A stretch of DNA of 6,577 bases from SCUN01 sp964343975 (lineage in GTDB: Bacteria > Acidobacteriota > Vicinamibacteria > Vicinamibacterales > SCN-69-37), in the NCBI GenBank assembly GCA_964343975.1, contig CAYFLU010000184.1, forward strand, positions 1 through 6,577. Direction: 5' to 3'. A program made the position numbers and the translations under genes. Shown in pieces: positions 6,307-6,577 of the stretch; positions within the stretch are counted from its first letter, which is position 1, and each line of letters starts with the position of its first letter. Under the pieces are notes generated by a model. It made no database searches. It saw only the letters and a program-made list of their open reading frames with translations, and was not told where the DNA came from.

Positions 6307-6577
6307 TTAGAACGAGATCTTGCCGGTCAGCATCAGGCGGCGCGGCTCCCAGTAGCTCTGCGGGAGGCCGAACGACGCGCTGTTCTTGCTGGGCTGGTAG
6401 TTGTAGCCCGTCTGCTTGTTGGCGACGTTGAACAGCTCACCCGTGATCTGCACGCGGTAGCGGCCGACCGTGAAGCTCTGGGTGTAGTTCAGGTCGAGCT
6501 GGTAGTGCGCCGGCGTCGCGCGCGAGCCGGCCGGCTCGGCGTAGCGGTTCGTGTCGCTCGTGGACGTGCCGATGATC
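6307..6577 (-). CDS. TonB-dependent outer-membrane receptor (Oar-like), C-terminal 89 residues
   Basis: The gene enters from the right edge and ends at the TAA at 6309-6307. The visible 89 residues are the last strands of an outer-membrane beta-barrel: alternating segments such as YQLDLNYTQSFTVG and RYRVQITGELFNVANKQTGY, then FGLPQSYWEPRRLMLTGKISF. The FN(V/L)xNKQ signature, the PRR-aromatic closing strand and the terminal Phe needed for barrel insertion are typical of large TonB-dependent receptors, especially the carboxypeptidase-regulatory-like Oar type common in Acidobacteriota. The plug domain and any TonB box lie outside the window, so the substrate is unknown. It converges on the sulfatase-like gene with a shared terminator between them. 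Confidence 0.88.
   Translation of the reverse strand, partial: IIGTSTSDTNRYAEPAGSRATPAHYQLDLNYTQSFTVGRYRVQITGELFNVANKQTGYNYQPSKNSASFGLPQSYWEPRRLMLTGKISF

Noticed and set aside
1..6577. CRISPR array, tRNA or rRNA genes, insertion sequence, attachment site, phage genes
   Set aside because: I saw no spaced direct repeats, no tRNA-like cloverleaf in the gaps, no transposase or integrase motifs and no terminal inverted repeats. All gaps are shorter than 90 bp and are explained by promoters or terminators.

Overview
The window is very GC-rich and tightly packed. It holds five protein genes, two of them cut by the window edges, and no RNA gene, CRISPR array or insertion sequence that I can recognise. 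The gene mix points to an Acidobacteriota-like soil bacterium, perhaps of the Vicinamibacteria type: a secreted M14 zinc carboxypeptidase, a sulfatase-like lipoprotein fused to TPRs, a GT-C glycosyltransferase fused to TPRs, and the C-terminus of an Oar-like TonB-dependent receptor. The phylum is an inference from gene content and base composition, not from a marker gene.

Layout from left to right: (1) 1-1043, minus strand, N-terminal part of an exported M14 metallocarboxypeptidase whose 3' end lies outside the window and which carries a long Gly/Ala/Pro-rich insert. (2) 1044-1096, a 53-bp divergent promoter gap. (3) 1097-3196, plus strand, an integral-membrane GT39/ArnT-like glycosyltransferase with a C-terminal TPR domain. 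(4) 3193-3225, a perfect 12-bp hairpin between convergent genes. (5) 3243-4217, minus strand, a complete Glk-type glucokinase. (6) 4218-4239, a 22-bp divergent gap with two overlapping -10-like boxes. (7) 4240-6222, plus strand, a predicted lipoprotein of the alkaline phosphatase/sulfatase superfamily with a Thr in the nucleophile position, fused to TPRs. (8) 6251-6289, a strong hairpin terminator, probably bidirectional. (9) 6307-6577, minus strand, the last 89 residues of a TonB-dependent outer-membrane receptor.

Strands alternate (-,+,-,+,-), so no two genes form an operon and each probably has its own promoter. Functionally the window is mostly envelope and nutrient-uptake biology: extracellular peptide trimming, outer-membrane import, sugar transfer to a lipid, glycan or protein acceptor, surface phospho- or sulfo-ester chemistry, and cytoplasmic glucose phosphorylation. 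A shared pathway is not demonstrated. The most distinctive points are the two unrelated envelope enzymes that both end in TPR domains, the Thr-type sulfatase-like active site, and start codons lying 6-9 nt downstream of -10-like hexamers without clear Shine-Dalgarno sites, which suggests leaderless transcripts.
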